64,000 bases of DNA, taken from positions 372,001-436,000 of the forward strand of contig CALSUF010000002.1 of assembly GCA_943789465.1 (NCBI GenBank), written 5' to 3'. Both the position numbers and the translations under genes were made by a program. The notes below the pieces were generated by a model. That model made no database searches and was not told where the DNA came from. It worked only from the letters and a program-made list of their open reading frames with translations. Source of the DNA: an uncultured Flavobacteriaceae bacterium. Its GTDB lineage: Bacteria > Bacteroidota > Bacteroidia > Flavobacteriales > Flavobacteriaceae. Below are positions 51,768 to 60,998 of the stretch, in pieces (positions within the stretch are counted from its first letter, which is position 1; every line of letters starts with the position of its first letter).

Positions 51768-52760
51768 TTAGAAGCTATACACAGCACCTAATGTAAAAGC
51801 AGTTAAACCAGCCGCAGCTTCACCATCGTTATCAGTAAAGACATCTTCGCTAGCAGTATCTAATCTCAATTCTGGTTTGATTGTTAATGCACCTACAGTG
51901 TAATTAGCAGTCAATGTCGGAGTAAATACCGATACATCATTAGCAAAATCTTCAAACATCATGTATTCTAAACGCATACCCCAAGACATAGACTCAGAAG
52001 ACTTGATTTGTGGGTAAGCTGAAATAGACGTAAAACCACTCCCTGGTTGGTAAGCTTGAGGATTTTCTTCATAATCAGCCATGTGCGCGTTTAAAGCTAC
52101 ACTGAAAGATTCAGAAACATCAAAAGCAGTTTTAAAGTCGATGTAAGAAGTTTCTTGACTAGATGCAAAAGATAAAGAAGTTTTTCCTTTCCAAAGACCA
52201 GCAGCAATAGAGTAAGCTCCAGAGCTATCTTGATTTCCTTCAATTACATTTACAGGATTCATAAGACCTAAACCTAATCCAATATCATTACCAAGATCGA
52301 ATCTAGCAACTAAACCGTTAAAGTTTCTTGCAGAATACGTAAACATGTGAGACATGCTGTAATGAAAGTTATTAGCAGCAGATAGTTCTTCATAACCCAT
52401 CCAGTTGTTAAAACGTCCCATTTGTAATGTTACTTTTTCAGAAACATTCCAATACATGTAAGCTTCATTTACAATAGATCCTTCACCATTGTACTGATCG
52501 GCTCTTTGTCCTACAGCTAAATCAGCAATAAAACCAACTTTTTCTCCTTCGTAAGATAAAGTCACATTAGCCAATCCTAAAGAAAAGCCAGAATCATTGT
52601 TAAATGCACTGTAGTCTCCAGTTGACCCAACATTTGAAGATGTTAAATTTGCTCTAAAATAAGCATCAACAGAACCTGTTACATTAAATTTAGGCTCCTC
52701 TTCCTGTGCGAATGCAAAACCAACGACAGCAAAAGTTAAAATAGTAAATAATTTTTTCAT
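51768..52760 (-). CDS. porin-type outer-membrane beta-barrel protein
   Basis: A 330-residue exported protein. The signal peptide (1-18, KKLFTILTFAVVGFAFAQ) is followed by EEEPKFNVTGSVDAYFRANL, the start of the barrel, and repeating strands (NVTLSYEGEKVGFIADLAVG, YMYWNVSEKVTLQMGRFN), ending TLGAVYSF. The MGRFNNWMGYEELSAANNFHY segment is typical of a Bacteroidetes porin family with unknown substrate preference. It is well matched by a promoter at 52802 and terminator at 51721, so a single-gene unit, and may be highly expressed. Confidence 0.82.
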   Translation of the reverse strand: MKKLFTILTFAVVGFAFAQEEEPKFNVTGSVDAYFRANLTSSNVGSTGDYSAFNNDSGFSLGLANVTLSYEGEKVGFIADLAVGQRADQYNGEGSIVNEAYMYWNVSEKVTLQMGRFNNWMGYEELSAANNFHYSMSHMFTYSARNFNGLVARFDLGNDIGLGLGLMNPVNVIEGNQDSSGAYSIAAGLWKGKTSLSFASSQETSYIDFKTAFDVSESFSVALNAHMADYEENPQAYQPGSGFTSISAYPQIKSSESMSWGMRLEYMMFEDFANDVSVFTPTLTANYTVGALTIKPELRLDTASEDVFTDNDGEAAAGLTAFTLGAVYSF

Positions 52761-52801
52761 AATAATTTTTTTTAGTTTGTTATTAATTTATGAATTAGTT
52801 G

Positions 52802-52809
52802 CAAATCTA
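52802..52809 (-). promoter_or_regulatory. putative promoter (-7 TAGATTTG with -33 TTG at 52832-52834) for the porin gene
   Basis: Minus-strand TAGATTTG matches the -7 consensus, with a TTG about 22 bases upstream on the same strand (52832-52834), the best two-part match I found in the window. Confidence 0.55.
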
Positions 52810-52952
52810 AACAAAAAAAATGATACATACTCAATATTTATGCACTTAATCGGTAAAACCGATCACTTAATAGGTTAAATTTAAATATATAAATCATTAC
52901 AAAAGCAACAATATTTCATAAAAAAAGAACTTAAACTTTCTACAAATTATAA

Positions 52953-52960
52953 TATATTTG
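52953..52960 (+). promoter_or_regulatory. putative -7 promoter element (TATATTTG) for the M28 peptidase gene
   Basis: TATATTTG exact match, 27 bases before the ATG at 52988; no -33 TTG seen. Confidence 0.5.
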
Positions 52961-52987
52961 GAAGACTATAACCTTTAAAAAATAACT

Positions 52988-54493
52988 ATGAAACATCATT
53001 TATTAGTTCTATTATTTACAATAGTGTCTTTACAAGTTTTTGGACAATCACAAACCCAAGAAACTTATGCTTCTAGCATCACAGCAGAAGAACTAAAAGA
53101 AAAACTATACATTTATGCCTCTGACGAATTTGAAGGAAGAGAAACAGGCTTAAGAGGACAAAAAATAGCAGTAGAGTATTTAAGAGAAACCTACAAAAAG
53201 TTAGGAGTCGACGCTGCAAAAGAGGATGGGGACTACTTTCAAAATGTACCGTTGGTATTAGTAAATCCTCCAAAAGTGTCCATTAATATAGACAATATTC
53301 CATTTAAATATTATCAAGATTTTATAAGTACGAGTGATGCAGAAACCAATACAATAAACACAGATGACATTGTCCTTGTAGGATATGGAATTAAGGATCA
53401 ACAATATAATGACTACAAAGAACTAGAAGTTAGTGGTAAAATAGTAGTAGCGATTGGAGGTGAACCAAAAAATGAAGATGGTTCATACCTGATAAGTGGC
53501 TCAGAAGAGATTTCTAAATGGTCTAATGGACGCCAAGCCTTAAGATCAAAACAAAATACCGCCAAAGAAATGGGAGCTAAAGCCTTCTTTTTAATTGATG
53601 AAGACTTGTTTAATCGCTATGCTCCTTATTATAAAGCGCGAGACAAGCGTGGAGGAGAAAGTAATTTGGCTTTAGATGTCAATGAAGAAACTATGTATGG
53701 GTTTCTAGTTAGTAAATCAATGGGGGATGTTTTATTGAAAACGAAGAGTGTTGAAATTAACTATAACCAAGTAAGTGAACCTATTAGTTCTGAAAATGTC
53801 GCTGCGATGATTAAAGGAAGTGAAAAACCAAATGAATATATAATTCTTTCAGCACATTTAGATCATGTAGGTATGCATGATGGAGAAGTTTTTAATGGTG
53901 CCGATGATGATGGTTCCGGTACCGTAGCTATTTTAGAAATTGCAGAAGCTTTTAAAGCAGCACAAGACAAAGGACAAGGACCAAAGCGTTCTGTTATATT
54001 TTTACACGTTACAGCAGAAGAAAAAGGCTTATTAGGTTCTCAATACTATACTGATTATGATCCAATTGTTCCCTTAGCTCAAACTGTTTCCAACTTAAAT
54101 ATTGATATGATTGGACGTACTGATCCTAAAAGAACTGAAGGAAAACGCAATTACATCTACCTTATTGGAAGCGATAAACTAAGTACAGATTTGCATAACA
54201 TTTCTGAAGAAATGAATACAAAATACACGAATATTGAGTTAGATTACACCTATAACGATGAAAACGATCCCAATCGTTTTTACTACCGATCTGATCATTA
54301 TAATTTTGCTAAAAACAATATTCCGATCATATTTTATTTTAACGGCACACACGACGATTATCACAAAGCGACAGATACGCCAGATAAAATTGAGTACGAT
54401 TTATTAGAAAACAGAACTCGATTGGTATTTCATACTGCTTGGGAACTTGCGAATAGAGATGATGCCGTTAGAGTTGATAAAGCAGCCGACTAA
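52988..54493 (+). CDS. M28-family zinc peptidase, exported
   Basis: A 501-residue exported peptidase. The signal peptide (about 1-20, HHLLVLLFTIVSLQVFGQ) is followed by ELKEKLYIYASDEFEGRETG. A middle region (about 100-220) carries a PA-like insert (VGYGIKDQQYNDYKELEVSG). The catalytic zinc site is in LSAHLDHVGMHDGEVFNGAD, with metal ligands His and Asp (HLDH; GADDDGSGT), glutamates of AEEKGLLGS, the Asp of LNIDMIGRTD, and the final His in FYFNGTHDDYHKATDT. Members remove N-terminal residues or process peptides. Bacteroidetes M28 proteins with this architecture occur widely as periplasmic peptidases. Single gene with a shared terminator. Confidence 0.94.
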   Translation: MKHHLLVLLFTIVSLQVFGQSQTQETYASSITAEELKEKLYIYASDEFEGRETGLRGQKIAVEYLRETYKKLGVDAAKEDGDYFQNVPLVLVNPPKVSINIDNIPFKYYQDFISTSDAETNTINTDDIVLVGYGIKDQQYNDYKELEVSGKIVVAIGGEPKNEDGSYLISGSEEISKWSNGRQALRSKQNTAKEMGAKAFFLIDEDLFNRYAPYYKARDKRGGESNLALDVNEETMYGFLVSKSMGDVLLKTKSVEINYNQVSEPISSENVAAMIKGSEKPNEYIILSAHLDHVGMHDGEVFNGADDDGSGTVAILEIAEAFKAAQDKGQGPKRSVIFLHVTAEEKGLLGSQYYTDYDPIVPLAQTVSNLNIDMIGRTDPKRTEGKRNYIYLIGSDKLSTDLHNISEEMNTKYTNIELDYTYNDENDPNRFYYRSDHYNFAKNNIPIIFYFNGTHDDYHKATDTPDKIEYDLLENRTRLVFHTAWELANRDDAVRVDKAAD

Positions 54494-54522
54494 ACACACG
54501 GTTAAAAATTTAAGCATACAAA

Positions 54523-54552
54523 AAAAGCTTCTCTATTTCTAGAGAAGCTTTT
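54523..54552. terminator. bidirectional terminator between the M28 gene and tRNA-His
   Basis: A 12-bp stem AAAAGCTTCTCT / AGAGAAGCTTTT with loop ATTTCT; T-runs on both sides, serving the M28 gene on plus and the tRNA on minus. Confidence 0.85.
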
Positions 54553-54560
54553 GCTTTTTG

Positions 54561-54634
54561 GGTGGAAGACCGGGTTCGAACCGGCGACCCCTGGTACCAC
54601 AAACCAGTGCTCTAACCAGCTGAGCTACAACCAC
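54561..54634 (-). tRNA. tRNA-His (anticodon GTG)
   Basis: Minus-strand cloverleaf of 74 nt. D arm GCTC/GAGC; anticodon stem CTGGT/ACCAG with loop TTGTGGT and anticodon GTG; T arm GCCGG/CCGGT around TTCGAAC. A G at 54635 would be G-1, pairing with C73 (54561), as expected of tRNA-His, so mature 5' end is probably extended by it. CCA is not encoded. In the acceptor stem, GTGGTTG against CTTCCAC gives U-U mismatches at 5-68 and 6-67. Identity is certain from the anticodon and arms. Confidence 0.93.
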
Positions 54635-54703
54635 CGTTTGGCATTCAAATAATGCGATTGCAAATGTATAGTATTTCGTGTTTTATACAAACACTTTTTT
54701 ATA

Positions 54704-55426
54704 TTATTTTAAGTCAAATAACGAATCAATGGCAGGAAGACGTTCTACATTAAATCCTTCGGCATACCCTACTCCTACTAAACGCCCAAGATCAGCTGCT
54801 CTGTAACGAATACTATCCACAAAGTTTTTTGAAGATATAGGTGTTTCAGGTGCTTGACTCTTAGGGTCATAGAATTGCGAAGCATAGGCTAAAACCGATG
54901 CCATTTTTTGATCGATTTGTAAACTAATATCTACAACAAAATCTGGCTGAAGCGTTTTCCATTGTATATAATGGTAAATAGCTTTTGGACGCCAAGGCGC
55001 TTGTAAATCATTAATTCCTTCTGAATGGGTCTCAATTTTAACCAATCCACTTAAAAAACAAGCATCGCTCACGAGCTTACTTGCCTTCCCGTGGTCTGTA
55101 TGACGGTCATCTAAGGCATTACACAACACAATTTCTGGACGGTATTGTCGTATTTTTTTTATAACCTCTAACTGGTGATGTTTATCGTTCATTATAAAAC
55201 CATCAGAAAAATTAAGGTTCTCTCTAAACGATACTCCTAATAATTCAGCTGCATTGGTAGCTTCTAACTTTCGTATCTCAGCAGTACCTCTGGTCCCTAA
55301 CTCTCCTTTTGTTAAATCTATAATCCCAACGGTTTTTCCATTTTGGATTTCTTTAAAAATTGTACCGCCGCAGCTCAATTCAACATCGTCTGGATGGGCA
55401 CCGAAAGCTAGTATATCAATTTTCAT
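54704..55426 (-). CDS. bshB1: N-acetylglucosaminyl-malate deacetylase BshB1 (bacillithiol pathway)
   Basis: A 240-residue zinc deacetylase of the LmbE/PIG-L fold. The metal-binding GAHPDDVELSCGGT (residues 9-22; His11, Asp14) and DDRHTDHGKASKLVSDA near 105 are present, and GIIDLTKGELGTRGTAEIR near 34 is strongly typical of BshB1. The enzyme removes acetate from GlcNAc-malate, the second step of bacillithiol synthesis. BshA and BshC are not in the window. Its ATG lies 3 bases from the stop of the PLP enzyme upstream (55430), so both are transcribed together. Confidence 0.92.
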   Translation of the reverse strand: MKIDILAFGAHPDDVELSCGGTIFKEIQNGKTVGIIDLTKGELGTRGTAEIRKLEATNAAELLGVSFRENLNFSDGFIMNDKHHQLEVIKKIRQYRPEIVLCNALDDRHTDHGKASKLVSDACFLSGLVKIETHSEGINDLQAPWRPKAIYHYIQWKTLQPDFVVDISLQIDQKMASVLAYASQFYDPKSQAPETPISSKNFVDSIRYRAADLGRLVGVGYAEGFNVERLPAIDSLFDLK

Positions 55427-55429
55427 TTC

Positions 55430-56590
55430 TTAACGTTTAGAGTTACTTGCAGAAATGGCCTGCTCTATATCATCAATTAAATCTTTTTTAGTTTCAATCC
55501 CTACCGAAAAACGAATCAATTGATCTGTAATTCCCTGATTAATTCGGTCAAGTTCTGAAAGTAATGAATGAGAGGTTTTTGAAGGTAATAGCATAGTACT
55601 TTCTACTCCTGCCAAGCTCATTGAAGGTTTGATAAGTTTTAAATTTTTTAGAAATTTTTCAGCATCATAATTATCTTCAAGCTCAAAAGACAGCATAGCT
55701 CCATATCCTTTCATTTGAATTTTAGCCAGGTTATGATACTCATTGGATTTTAATCCTGGGTAAAATACCGCTTTCACAGCAGGATGTTTTTTTAAATATT
55801 TGGCCAAGCGTTTTGCATTGCGTTGTTGAGCCTTCACTCTGATACCTAGTGTTTTCATACTTCTTTCTAGTAACCAAACAGTATAATCACTTAGGTTACC
55901 TCCAAAATCTTTGGCCAGATCCCAGATTTTATCCATAATTTCTTGAGTAGAAGCGACAGCACCAGCACTTATATCACTATGACCACCAAAGTACTTGGTA
56001 GCACTATGAATCACAATATCTATTCCTAAATCAATTGGGTTTTGAATGATTGGAGATGCAAACGTATTATCTGCCACTGTAATAATTTGATGGGCTTTTG
56101 CCAATTTAGCAATGGCAAATATATCTACTAACTTCATGAGTGGGTTAGATGGTGTTTCTATATAAATTAACCTGGTATTGGATTGAATACATTCTTCAAA
56201 TGACTGTGATGATAAATCTTTAGTAAAGCTGTATTCAATTCCGTAACTCTTGAAATGGGATTCAATGAAATTTCGAGTTCCTCCATAAATATCATTTTGA
56301 ATGACAGCATGATCACCAGATTTCAAAAATGTTAATAGTGTTGCAGAAATAGCAGCCATTCCTGAGCCAAAAATCAAAGCTGCTTCCGCATGTTCCAAAG
56401 CTGCAATTTTCTTTGATAGGTGTTCCTGATTAGGAGTGTTAAAATATCGCGGATACCGTTTGGTATCAACGTCCATGAAATTAAAAGAGGTTGACATATA
56501 CAATGGAGAAACACTTCCTTGAAATGTTTTATCTTCAATAGATCCTGAGTGAGTGCAAATAGTGTTTAGTCCTGGGTTGTTAGATTTCAT
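55430..56590 (-). CDS. PLP-dependent Cys/Met-metabolism enzyme (cystathionine gamma-synthase/lyase type)
   Basis: A 386-residue fold-type I PLP enzyme. TPNQEHLSKKIAALEHAEAA near residue 51-70, GSGMAAISATLLTFLKSGD and the catalytic lysine in HSATKYFGGHSDISAG (about 196-210) are the family signature; ETPSNPLMKLVDI also fits. Its close relatives include cystathionine gamma-synthase, gamma-lyase and beta-lyase and methionine gamma-lyase, and the sequence alone does not separate these. Pairing with bshB1 3 bases downstream suggests cysteine supply for bacillithiol, an inference from context only. Confidence 0.88.
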   Translation of the reverse strand: MKSNNPGLNTICTHSGSIEDKTFQGSVSPLYMSTSFNFMDVDTKRYPRYFNTPNQEHLSKKIAALEHAEAALIFGSGMAAISATLLTFLKSGDHAVIQNDIYGGTRNFIESHFKSYGIEYSFTKDLSSQSFEECIQSNTRLIYIETPSNPLMKLVDIFAIAKLAKAHQIITVADNTFASPIIQNPIDLGIDIVIHSATKYFGGHSDISAGAVASTQEIMDKIWDLAKDFGGNLSDYTVWLLERSMKTLGIRVKAQQRNAKRLAKYLKKHPAVKAVFYPGLKSNEYHNLAKIQMKGYGAMLSFELEDNYDAEKFLKNLKLIKPSMSLAGVESTMLLPSKTSHSLLSELDRINQGITDQLIRFSVGIETKKDLIDDIEQAISASNSKR

Positions 56591-56710
56591 AGTAGTTGAA
56601 TAAGGATCTTTTAATACTACCTGTCAATATCATTGAATTGCTTTATGAGTACAAACGCCCATATCACAACACATAAAGATACAAAAACAGAAAAAAATAG
56701 GACGATGTTG

Positions 56711-56896
56711 TTAGCGGTCAAGACGGAAGAGTTTAAAGAATATCATTAGACCTAAAAGCATTGGTGCCCAGATCCCTACAAAAATACCATGCAACTCCTC
56801 ACCTGTCATAAACAAGTATTCGGAAACACTGATTATGATTGCACACAAAGCAAGCAATAAAATATTAGTGAGTCCAAGTTTTTTTAAAAATTTCAT
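56711..56896 (-). CDS. small two-helix membrane protein of unknown function
   Basis: A 61-residue protein with two hydrophobic segments (about 10-30 and 36-55) joined by a short MTGEELHG loop; starts MKFLKKLGLTNILLLALCAI and ends KLFRLDR. There is no family I can name. It has a plausible Bacteroidetes-type near-match promoter (TATTTTCG on minus, 56916-56923). It lies alone between the PLP enzyme and the divergent HAD phosphatase. Likely real because of its size, hydrophobic design and its clean start, but short. Confidence 0.6.
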   Translation of the reverse strand: MKFLKKLGLTNILLLALCAIIISVSEYLFMTGEELHGIFVGIWAPMLLGLMIFFKLFRLDR

Positions 56897-57001
56897 TGGT
56901 GTTATTTATTTAATTCGAAAATATAAAAAATTTGTTATTTATTATCAGTTTATCACTAAAATCTAATCGACTCTATTTATTATCTTCGTAAAAAAAATAG
57001 A

Positions 57002-57661
57002 ATGTTAAAAGCAGTACTTTTTGATATGGACGGAGTCATTGTTGATACCGAACCTTTGCACCACAAAGCCTACAAAATGATGTTTGATGATGTTGGTATA
57101 GATGTATCTGATTCGATGTACAGAAGTTTTACAGGACAATCTACAAGAGGAATTTGTGAATTTCTATGTAAACATTTTGATTTGACACTTGAACCTATCA
57201 CTTTAGAAAAAGGCAAACGCGCTCATTTTACAAAATTATTTTTTGATGATCCCGATCTTCAACTTCTCGATGGAGTTGAAGATCTTATTAAAAATTATCA
57301 TTCAAACGGATTAACTTTAGTCGTAGCTTCTTCAGCGTCTATGTTTACCATAGATAACGTGATGAAGCGTTTTAATCTAGACTCCTATTTTAAAGACAAA
57401 TTAAGCGGTGCCGACCTGAAAGCATCCAAACCACACCCCGAAATATTCATTAATGCTGCCAAAGCGGCGGGAGTTTCCAATTCGGAGTGTTTTGTTATTG
57501 AAGATTCTACCAATGGAATTATCGCGGCTAAAGAAGCTGATATTTTTTGTGTTGCCTACAAAAGTGCACATTCAAAAGATCAAGATTATACAAGGGCCGA
57601 TATGACTATTTCTGACTATAAAGACATAACATTCGATAAAATTAAATCAAGATTTATTTAA
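57002..57661 (+). CDS. HAD-superfamily hydrolase (beta-phosphoglucomutase-like)
   Basis: A 219-residue class I HAD phosphatase. The nucleophile motif is FDMDGVIVDTEP (Asp8, Asp10), then the phosphate-binding VVASSAS, the conserved Lys in ASKPHPEIF, and the metal-binding EDSTNGIIAAKEA. A helical cap (about 15-85) is typical of beta-phosphoglucomutase and phosphoglycolate-phosphatase relatives. Substrate unknown. The gene has very little leader sequence: a TATCTTCG element at 56991-56998, one base off the consensus, sits just 3 bases before the ATG, too close to judge. Its stop is 2 bases from the end of the convergent ccsBA gene. Confidence 0.88.
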   Translation: MLKAVLFDMDGVIVDTEPLHHKAYKMMFDDVGIDVSDSMYRSFTGQSTRGICEFLCKHFDLTLEPITLEKGKRAHFTKLFFDDPDLQLLDGVEDLIKNYHSNGLTLVVASSASMFTIDNVMKRFNLDSYFKDKLSGADLKASKPHPEIFINAAKAAGVSNSECFVIEDSTNGIIAAKEADIFCVAYKSAHSKDQDYTRADMTISDYKDITFDKIKSRFI

Positions 57662-57663
57662 GA

Positions 57664-60600
57664 TTATTTCTTGAAATATTTTAAATGTTTTCTGTAAGCA
57701 AAAACAGAAAGTAATGTAATTATAATGAGTGCTGTTGCGATGTATGTAATACTAATTTCTTGATCGTCTTTTGCATAGGAATGCAGTCCTGCAAGATAAA
57801 AATTCACTCCAAAATACGTCATCATAATACTTCCAAACGCTAAAACTGAAGCCACACTAAAGCCAAAACGACTTCTCAATCCAGGAATTAAACGCATATG
57901 AATCACAAACGCATAAATCATAATACTTATTAATGCCCATGTTTCTTTAGGGTCCCAACCCCAATAGCGACCCCAACTTTCATTGGCCCACATACCGCCT
58001 AAGAAGTTTCCGATCGTTAACATGACCAGTCCAACAGTCAACGCCATTTCATTGACAATGGTCAATTCTTTAATGTTTAAAGCCATCTTTTGCTTGTTTT
58101 TGGAGGTTGTTAAAATCATCAATAACAAAGTAGTTACCCCTAAAATCATTCCTAGTGTCAAGGGTCCATAACTTCCTACAATAATGGCCACATGAATCAT
58201 TAACCAATAACTATCTAAAACAGGCTGTAAATTGCCAATAGAAGGGTCCATCCAATTCCAGTGAGCAATCATCAAAATCATAGCAGTTACAAAAGCAGTA
58301 GATGCAAACGTTAAATCGCTTTTAATCCCTAACATCACCCCAAAAGCCATGGTAGCCCACGCCACATAAATCATCGATTCATAAGCATCACTCCAAGGCG
58401 CATGGCCTGAAATATACCAGCGAGCAATGAGACCAACAGTGTGAAGCACAAACAACCCTAAAATTGTGTATTTAAATACCTTAACGGAAATATTTATGTA
58501 CTTACTGCGGTCTTTGAAAATTTGAATTATCAACAACAAAAACATCAGAGTACTCGCATACATATAATATTCAAATAGTTTTTTAAAAATATCATAGCGA
58601 TTGTATAGAATTTCAGTTGAAATTTTATCTTCTGAAATCATAGTATCTCCACCATATTTTATTTGTGTTTTCTTAATTGCGTCTAATAATTCTTGGCTTT
58701 TAGAAAAATTGACTTTTGATTTTTTTTCATTTTGCAGGGTTGCCATATACGCCATAAAGCCTGTTTTAATGAAATTACCATAAAGCGAATCTTGTAATTG
58801 ATACGCCCCTTCTCTAAATTCATTTGAAGAAACCCACTTGTTATTTTCGTCATATGGAATTGGAAATAAACGCAAGGAACTTCCTTCAAGAGTATTGAAC
58901 AACAAACTCACGCGCTGATCTGTTTCTGTAAATATTTTTTGAATGGCCGTTGGCACTTGAGCACTGTAAGCATCTTCTAAATAAGGCCCTAATTTGTAAT
59001 TGAGGTTGGGATCTAAAAAATCTACTAAAGCTGCATATTTAGCTGTTTTTTTTAAGCCCAAAATCGTTCGGATAGTGTCTGCTTTTTTGGCTTTCAAGAA
59101 AATAATTGGAACGTTGTACCAGAGTTGTGGGCTCTCCTGCATCGATAAAAATACTTGATTTGCATCAAAATCATTGTATACATCTTTCTTACTCAATTTA
59201 CGCAATAGTTCAGATGCATAGGTATTGACAGGTTTCATCCTTCCATCTGTATCTTGAATTACCAAATATCCAAAACGATCTGCTTCACTAACCGGAGAAA
59301 TATTCAGATTTAAAATCGAGTCTAACTGTACAGAAGTTGGACGTAGACTTTCGTGATCTGAACTATGTGTTTGTGCAAACCCACCAAAGGATGCCATAAA
59401 TAAAACAAGTATAGTCAGGCTAGATTTTTTTTTCTTGATTTTATTTAGTTGACTTCGTAAGGACTCCATGCGTGCATTTTTAGAAAACAAGATAGCCATC
59501 AAACCAAAATACAATAAATAATAGCCCAAATAGGTGAGCCAAGTTCCCCAATAATCATGATTAACAGATAATATAGTTCCTTTTTCATCTGGATCAAAAC
59601 TTGCTTGAAAAAACTTATAACCGCGGTGATCTAAAATATTATTCATATAAATTCTAAAATCAAAATCATCTTCTTCAGCTTCCAAAACAGTAACTTTACT
59701 TTCAAAAGAGGCATAACTTTTTTCGGTACCAGGATAACGTTCGGCAATAAAATCGTTTAGATTAATTTCAAAAGGAAGTTCTAAAAGTTTGGACCCATAT
59801 TTGAAATTAAATTCTAAGCCACCTACCTCAATTTCCTTAAAAGGATTGTTAGAACCCTTCCCTCCCAATAATTTCAAAGTTTTGGTACTGCCATTGGCCG
59901 AAATTTTTAAGGCAATACCGTCTTCATCGCCTTTAAGTAATCTAGATTTTTTAACCACATCAAATACACCTTTGATAACAGGTTTTGGAAAAACAATTGC
60001 TTGGTTTCCAATGATGTAACGAGAACGCAATACAAGTGGCTGAATACTGTCTTTTACCAACCGTCCTTGCACTCCAGAAGCCATGGTCATATATTCTCCT
60101 TCATAAGGAGATTGTATGGTCAAATCTGTTTCAGAATAGGTAATATTGATAGCGCCATCGGTTGGCTTGTTCAATGCATACAATACATTATGAATACTGC
60201 TTACTTGCCCAATTTTTAGAAAGTGATTGTGAGGTGCGCCATCTCCAGCTTCGACAAGTTTTAAATAATACTCGCCATCTTCAGAAGGAACTATGTCTTC
60301 CTCTGCGCCCTCTATAAAGTCAACCAATTCAATAGATACCGGTGTGGTATTATAAGAGGTTTTAAGATAATATTCATTTGAAAGACGAGGAGAAAAATCT
60401 ACTTCGTCTTCTTGAACGCGACGTTGTAACTGACCGTTGATTTCAAAATCCCCATCTATGTAGGTGGTTAAATATGTTTTTTGAGATAAGAAGGTGTTTT
60501 CGGTTGCTCCTTCTCTAATGGACATCATCCCTTCAAATCCGTGGTAGCGCGTCAAAAAAGCACCAAACAAAATAAATATAAACGATAAATGAAGCGTTAA

Positions 60601-60846
60601 AGTTGCCCATTTTTCTTTTCTTAATAATCGGTATCTAAAAATATTCCCTGTAAAGTTGATGATAAATACGACCATAATTGCTTCAAACCACCAAGCATTA
60701 TAAATCAATGTTCGGGAATACGGAGTTGGCGAAGTGCTTTGACCTTGATCCATAAATGTTCCCACTGCCATGGCGATGGCGAAAACAATGAAGAGTGTCC
60801 CTGTTAAACGGGTAGAAAAAAGTAAATTAGTTAGTTTTTTTAGCAT
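57664..60846 (-). CDS. ccsBA: cytochrome c biogenesis fusion protein ResB-CcsA
   Basis: A 1060-residue membrane protein joining the ResB-like and CcsA-like halves of the system II cytochrome c synthase. ATG at 60846 (MLKKLTNLLF) is preferred: the alternative TTG at 60876 overlaps a TACCTTTG promoter element. The N-terminal part (about 1-480) has four membrane segments and a large periplasmic region (ResB pattern). A second hydrophobic element with a signal-like look (about 470-495) leads a ~200-residue extra-cytoplasmic stretch. The CcsA-like C-terminus has about eight segments and the tryptophan-rich GRYWGWDPKETWALI near residue 960 that handles haem. It would transport haem and attach it to CXXCH of cytochromes c outside the inner membrane. 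Confidence 0.92.
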   Translation of the reverse strand: MLKKLTNLLFSTRLTGTLFIVFAIAMAVGTFMDQGQSTSPTPYSRTLIYNAWWFEAIMVVFIINFTGNIFRYRLLRKEKWATLTLHLSFIFILFGAFLTRYHGFEGMMSIREGATENTFLSQKTYLTTYIDGDFEINGQLQRRVQEDEVDFSPRLSNEYYLKTSYNTTPVSIELVDFIEGAEEDIVPSEDGEYYLKLVEAGDGAPHNHFLKIGQVSSIHNVLYALNKPTDGAINITYSETDLTIQSPYEGEYMTMASGVQGRLVKDSIQPLVLRSRYIIGNQAIVFPKPVIKGVFDVVKKSRLLKGDEDGIALKISANGSTKTLKLLGGKGSNNPFKEIEVGGLEFNFKYGSKLLELPFEINLNDFIAERYPGTEKSYASFESKVTVLEAEEDDFDFRIYMNNILDHRGYKFFQASFDPDEKGTILSVNHDYWGTWLTYLGYYLLYFGLMAILFSKNARMESLRSQLNKIKKKKSSLTILVLFMASFGGFAQTHSSDHESLRPTSVQLDSILNLNISPVSEADRFGYLVIQDTDGRMKPVNTYASELLRKLSKKDVYNDFDANQVFLSMQESPQLWYNVPIIFLKAKKADTIRTILGLKKTAKYAALVDFLDPNLNYKLGPYLEDAYSAQVPTAIQKIFTETDQRVSLLFNTLEGSSLRLFPIPYDENNKWVSSNEFREGAYQLQDSLYGNFIKTGFMAYMATLQNEKKSKVNFSKSQELLDAIKKTQIKYGGDTMISEDKISTEILYNRYDIFKKLFEYYMYASTLMFLLLIIQIFKDRSKYINISVKVFKYTILGLFVLHTVGLIARWYISGHAPWSDAYESMIYVAWATMAFGVMLGIKSDLTFASTAFVTAMILMIAHWNWMDPSIGNLQPVLDSYWLMIHVAIIVGSYGPLTLGMILGVTTLLLMILTTSKNKQKMALNIKELTIVNEMALTVGLVMLTIGNFLGGMWANESWGRYWGWDPKETWALISIMIYAFVIHMRLIPGLRSRFGFSVASVLAFGSIMMTYFGVNFYLAGLHSYAKDDQEISITYIATALIIITLLSVFAYRKHLKYFKK

Positions 60847-60873
60847 CCTAAATTGACTCGTTTTATTGAGCTG

Positions 60874-60881
60874 CAAAGGTA
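60874..60881 (-). promoter_or_regulatory. putative -7 promoter element (TACCTTTG) for ccsBA
   Basis: Minus-strand TACCTTTG, 27 bases before the ATG at 60846. It overlaps the alternative TTG start and hence supports the ATG. Confidence 0.5.
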
Positions 60882-60998
60882 CTTATTTTAATAAGAAAAG
60901 TCATTTATGTTGATTGGTTTTAACAGTAATTTTAATAAAATTTTGGCATTGGCATACTTAAACTTTCAAATGACCGATTACTTGTTTATTTTAGCTGA

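Noticed and set aside
56591-56710. SAM-type riboswitch before the PLP enzyme gene
   Set aside because: No recognisable SAM riboswitch core or conserved stems in the 120-base region.
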